From Lysobacterales bacterium (GTDB lineage Bacteria > Pseudomonadota > Gammaproteobacteria > Xanthomonadales > SZUA-38), in NCBI GenBank assembly GCA_028285525.1, contig JANQOZ010000002.1:1-52123 (forward strand): DNA of 52,123 nt. Direction: 5' to 3'. Made by a program: the position numbers and the translations under genes. Each line of letters begins with the position of its first letter. The first letter of the stretch is position 1. Positions 49,508 through 52,123 of this stretch are shown here, piece after piece. The notes below the pieces were generated by a model. That model was given only the letters and a program-made list of their open reading frames with translations, ran no database searches and was not told the DNA's origin.

Positions 49508-52123
49508 TCAGCAAAAATTGCGGGCGCGGATCTTGAGATCACCCAGCAGGTGATCGAAGCAGTGCAGCCGTTCAGCGATCAGGTGCCAGACGCCTTCCTG
49601 ACACTCCAGCACACCGTCCACCGCCATCAGCGTGCTGGCCAGCAGCACGCGCCGCTGGGTCACGGCCAGGTCTTTCCAGACGATCACGTTGAGCATGCCG
49701 GTGTCGTCCTCCAGGGTCAGGAAGGTCACCCCGCTGGCGGTGCCCGGCCGCTGGCGCAAGGTCACGAGGCCCGCGCAGCGCACGCGGGTGCCGTGAGGGC
49801 GGGCCTGCACGCGTTCGACGCTCGAGACCCGCTCCTGCTCCAGCATCGGGCGCAGCAGCGCCAGCGGGTGCCGACCCAGCGTGAAGCCCTGGCTGGCGTA
49901 GTCGGCGAGCAGGTTCTCCGCTTCGCTGGGCTCGCGCAGGTGAACCGGCGCCTCGTCGATGCGGCTGCCCTCCAGCAGCTTGGGAAAATGCTCCACGCCG
50001 GCCACGTCCCAGGCGGCCTGATGCCGATTGCCGGACAGAGAGGCCAGCGCTCCCGCTTCCGCCAGGCAGCGCTGCTGCTTGCGATCGAGCCCGGCTCTCA
50101 GCACCAGATCCTGGACGCTGCTGAAAGGCCTGGCCTGGCGCGCCTCGAGAAGCCGCAGCGCGGCGGCCTCGGGAAAACCTTTGCACTGGCGCAGCCCCAG
50201 GCGCAGCGCCGGGCTGCCTTCGGGCGTGCGCTGCCGGCCCGGCTCCGGCTCCAGCGTGCTGTCCCAGTCGCTGAAGGAGACGTCCGCCGACAGTACGGTC
50301 ACGTCGTGCCGACGCACGTCCTGAATGAGCTGCGAGGGAGAATAGAAACCCATCGGCTGGCTGTTGAGCAGGGCGCAGCAGAAGGCGGCCGGTTCAAAAC
50401 ACTTCAGCCAGCAGGACACGTACACCAGCAGCGCAAAGCTGGCCGCGTGCGACTCGGGAAAGCCGTAGGAGCCGAACCCCTTGATCTGTTCGAACACGCG
50501 CTGGGCAAACGCTTCGTCGTAGCCGCGCTCACGCATGCCCTCGATGATGCGCCGCTCGAAGTGATCCAGGCCGCCGTGGCGCTTCCAGGCCGCCATGGAG
50601 CGGCGGAGCTGGTCGGCCTCGCCGGCGCTGAAGCCGGCCGCCACGATGGCGAGCTGCATCACCTGCTCCTGGAAGATGGGCACGCCCAGCGTCCGCTCAA
50701 AGACCTCCTTCAGCGCCTCAGACGGGTAGGTGACATTCTCCTTCCCCTGGCGGCGGCGCAGGTAGGGGTGCACCATCTTGCCCTGGATCGGGCCGGGCCG
50801 GACGATTGCCACCTCGATCACCAGGTCGTAATAGCAGGCTGGCTTGAGTCGCGGCAGCATGCTCATCTGGGCCCGGGATTCGATCTGGAAGACGCCGATC
50901 GTGTCGGCTTTCTGGATCATCCGGTAGACCTCCGGGTCCTCCGCCGGAATATCCTCGATACCCAGCCGGCGGCCGCGCCAGCGGCTGATGAGGTCCAGGC
51001 AGCGGCGGATGGCGCTGAGCATGCCCAGGGCCAGGCAGTCCACCTTCAGCAGCCCCAGCGCCTCGAGGTCGTCTTTGTCCCACTGGATGATGGTGCGGTC
51101 GGCCATCGCCGCGTTTTCCACCGGCACCAGCTCCGCCAGCGGCTGCTGGGAAATCACAAAACCGCCCACGTGCTGGGACAGGTGCCGGGGGAACCCCAGA
51201 ATCTCGCCCGTCAGCACCAGCAGCCGCTGGATGGCGGGCGTGCGGGCGTCAAAACCCGATTCGGACAGCCGCTCGGTGAGGGCCTCCAGGCTGTCCCAGG
51301 CGGTGATGCTGCGCGCCAGCCGGTCCACCTGCTCCAGGTCGAAGCCCAGCGCCTTGCCGACGTCGCGGATCGCGCTGCGCGGCCGGTAGCTGATCACGGT
51401 GGCGGCCAGCGCCGCCCGCTGCCGGCCATATTTGCGGTACACGTACTGCAGCACCTCCTCGCGGCGCTGGTGCTCGAAGTCCACGTCGATATCCGGCGGC
51501 TCGTTGCGCTCCTTGGAAATGAATCGCTCGAACAGCATGCTCATGCGGGCCGGGTCCACCTCGGTGATGCCCAGGCAGTAACAGACCGCGGAGTTAGCTG
51601 CCGAGCCGCGGCCCTGACAGAGAATCTTCTGGCGGCGGGCAAACGCCACCACGTCCTCCACGGTGAGAAAAAACGCCTCGTATTTGAGCTCGGCGATCAG
51701 CTTGAGCTCGTGCTCGACCTGCTGGCGAACGCTGTCGCTTGCCCCGTCCGGCCAGCGCCGGGCCATGCCGGCTATCGTCAGCTCCCGCAGGTAGCTGGTC
51801 GGGGTGTGGCCATCGGGCACCAGCTCGCGCGGGTAGGTGTAGTTGAGCTGGTCCAGCGTGAAGCGACAGCGCCGGGCGATGTGGACCGACTCCGCGAGCA
51901 GCTCGGGTGGATATACCCGACGCAGCACCTCGCGATGGCGCAGATGCCGCTCGCCGTTCACCGACAGGGCCGCGCCGGCGGCGCTCAGCGGTTTGCCGAT
52001 CCGGATGGCGGTCAGCGTATCGGCCAGGGCGCGGCGGCCGCGCCGGTGCATGTGCACGTCGCCGCAGGCGGTGAGCGGCAGCCCGCAGTCCCGGCTTAAA
52101 GCGCGCAATTCCTCCAGCAGGCG
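49508..52123 (-). CDS. dnaE2: Error-prone DNA polymerase DnaE2 (N-terminus off window)
   Basis: Class C polymerase used in damage-induced mutagenesis with ImuA/ImuB. The frame is open to the right edge, giving 871 C-terminal residues; roughly 170-200 N-terminal residues, most of the PHP domain, are missing. The palm contains [16 protein letters not shown] with two catalytic Asp residues. Other features are [47 protein letters not shown], the fingers segment [20 protein letters not shown], and a C-terminal OB fold ([18 protein letters not shown]). LACK of a beta-clamp-type long tail and the RNFC end fit DnaE2 rather than DnaE1. imuA/imuB, if present, would lie upstream beyond the window. Confidence 0.93.
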   Translation of the reverse strand, partial: RLLEELRALSRDCGLPLTACGDVHMHRRGRRALADTLTAIRIGKPLSAAGAALSVNGERHLRHREVLRRVYPPELLAESVHIARRCRFTLDQLNYTYPRELVPDGHTPTSYLRELTIAGMARRWPDGASDSVRQQVEHELKLIAELKYEAFFLTVEDVVAFARRQKILCQGRGSAANSAVCYCLGITEVDPARMSMLFERFISKERNEPPDIDVDFEHQRREEVLQYVYRKYGRQRAALAATVISYRPRSAIRDVGKALGFDLEQVDRLARSITAWDSLEALTERLSESGFDARTPAIQRLLVLTGEILGFPRHLSQHVGGFVISQQPLAELVPVENAAMADRTIIQWDKDDLEALGLLKVDCLALGMLSAIRRCLDLISRWRGRRLGIEDIPAEDPEVYRMIQKADTIGVFQIESRAQMSMLPRLKPACYYDLVIEVAIVRPGPIQGKMVHPYLRRRQGKENVTYPSEALKEVFERTLGVPIFQEQVMQLAIVAAGFSAGEADQLRRSMAAWKRHGGLDHFERRIIEGMRERGYDEAFAQRVFEQIKGFGSYGFPESHAASFALLVYVSCWLKCFEPAAFCCALLNSQPMGFYSPSQLIQDVRRHDVTVLSADVSFSDWDSTLEPEPGRQRTPEGSPALRLGLRQCKGFPEAAALRLLEARQARPFSSVQDLVLRAGLDRKQQRCLAEAGALASLSGNRHQAAWDVAGVEHFPKLLEGSRIDEAPVHLREPSEAENLLADYASQGFTLGRHPLALLRPMLEQERVSSVERVQARPHGTRVRCAGLVTLRQRPGTASGVTFLTLEDDTGMLNVIVWKDLAVTQRRVLLASTLMAVDGVLECQEGVWHLIAERLHCFDHLLGDLKIRARNFC

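Noticed and set aside
49439..52099. Very long plus-strand open frame opposite dnaE2
   Set aside because: It mirrors the coding strand of a clear DnaE2 gene. In GC-rich DNA the antisense frame of a gene is often free of stops. The translation is His/Gln/Arg-rich with no recognisable motif.
1..52123. tRNA, rRNA, CRISPR arrays, integrases or transposases
   Set aside because: No cloverleaf-like block, regularly spaced repeat array or recombinase motif was seen when reading both strands. Only the palindromic element at 26023-26292 is repeat-like. Small RNAs cannot be excluded by eye.

Overview
The window is a contiguous stretch of GC-rich bacterial chromosome with tightly packed genes and no rRNA, tRNA, CRISPR array, transposase or prophage gene that I can recognise. 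Gene content points to a gammaproteobacterium: an E. coli-type ccmABCDEFGHI cluster, E. coli-like MurB, quinone-dependent class 2 PyrD, Uup, Mfd followed by a CsiV-like gene, and rpsF-rpsR-DUF2232-rplI-dnaB. The secreted subtilase with two terminal 'GLWF-P-G-G' repeats, kynurenine 3-monooxygenase, the TPR-sulfotransferase and DnaE2 suggest a relative of Xanthomonadales or Wenzhouxiangella. That placement is inference from gene content, not a computed phylogeny.

Layout. 1-5477 (minus): a cut-off Cys-rich exported protein, mtnA and a small membrane protein form one coupled unit; DUF427, uup and a YUCCA-like flavin monooxygenase follow. 5548-12608 (minus): the complete System I cytochrome c maturation operon, including the small ccmD. 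12656-14008 (plus): gor. 14125-22448 (plus): a 1376-residue secreted subtilase, then two tandem paralogues with an exported helical-repeat half and a formylglycine-generating-enzyme-like half lacking the catalytic Cys pair. 22485-23861 (minus): kmo. 23999-26026 (plus): TPR-sulfotransferase. 26023-26292: a large nested palindrome between convergent genes that contains the stop codons of both. 26289-28198: asnS (minus) and an IscA-type carrier (plus), divergent. 28373-32092 (plus): rpsF-rpsR-DUF2232-rplI-dnaB behind a good sigma70 promoter. 32124-38652 (minus): a tripartite RND pump whose outer-membrane component is fused to a periplasmic binding-protein-like domain. 38765-40799 (minus): pyrD-murB. 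40851-48509 (minus): nhaC-mfd-csiV-ALDH7, each pair overlapping by four bases. 48571-52123 (minus): a MEST-like alpha/beta hydrolase and dnaE2, which runs off the right edge.

Most of the window is housekeeping: methionine salvage, cytochrome c maturation, glutathione redox, translation, replication, pyrimidine and peptidoglycan synthesis, and transcription-coupled repair. The places most likely to hold something undescribed are the binding-protein/TolC fusion (36286-38652), the tandem exported FGE-like pair (18424-22448), and the palindromic element (26023-26292). No stretch above about 300 bases lacks a gene. Twelve gene pairs share a four-base ATGA or GTGA overlap, so translational coupling appears widespread on the minus strand.
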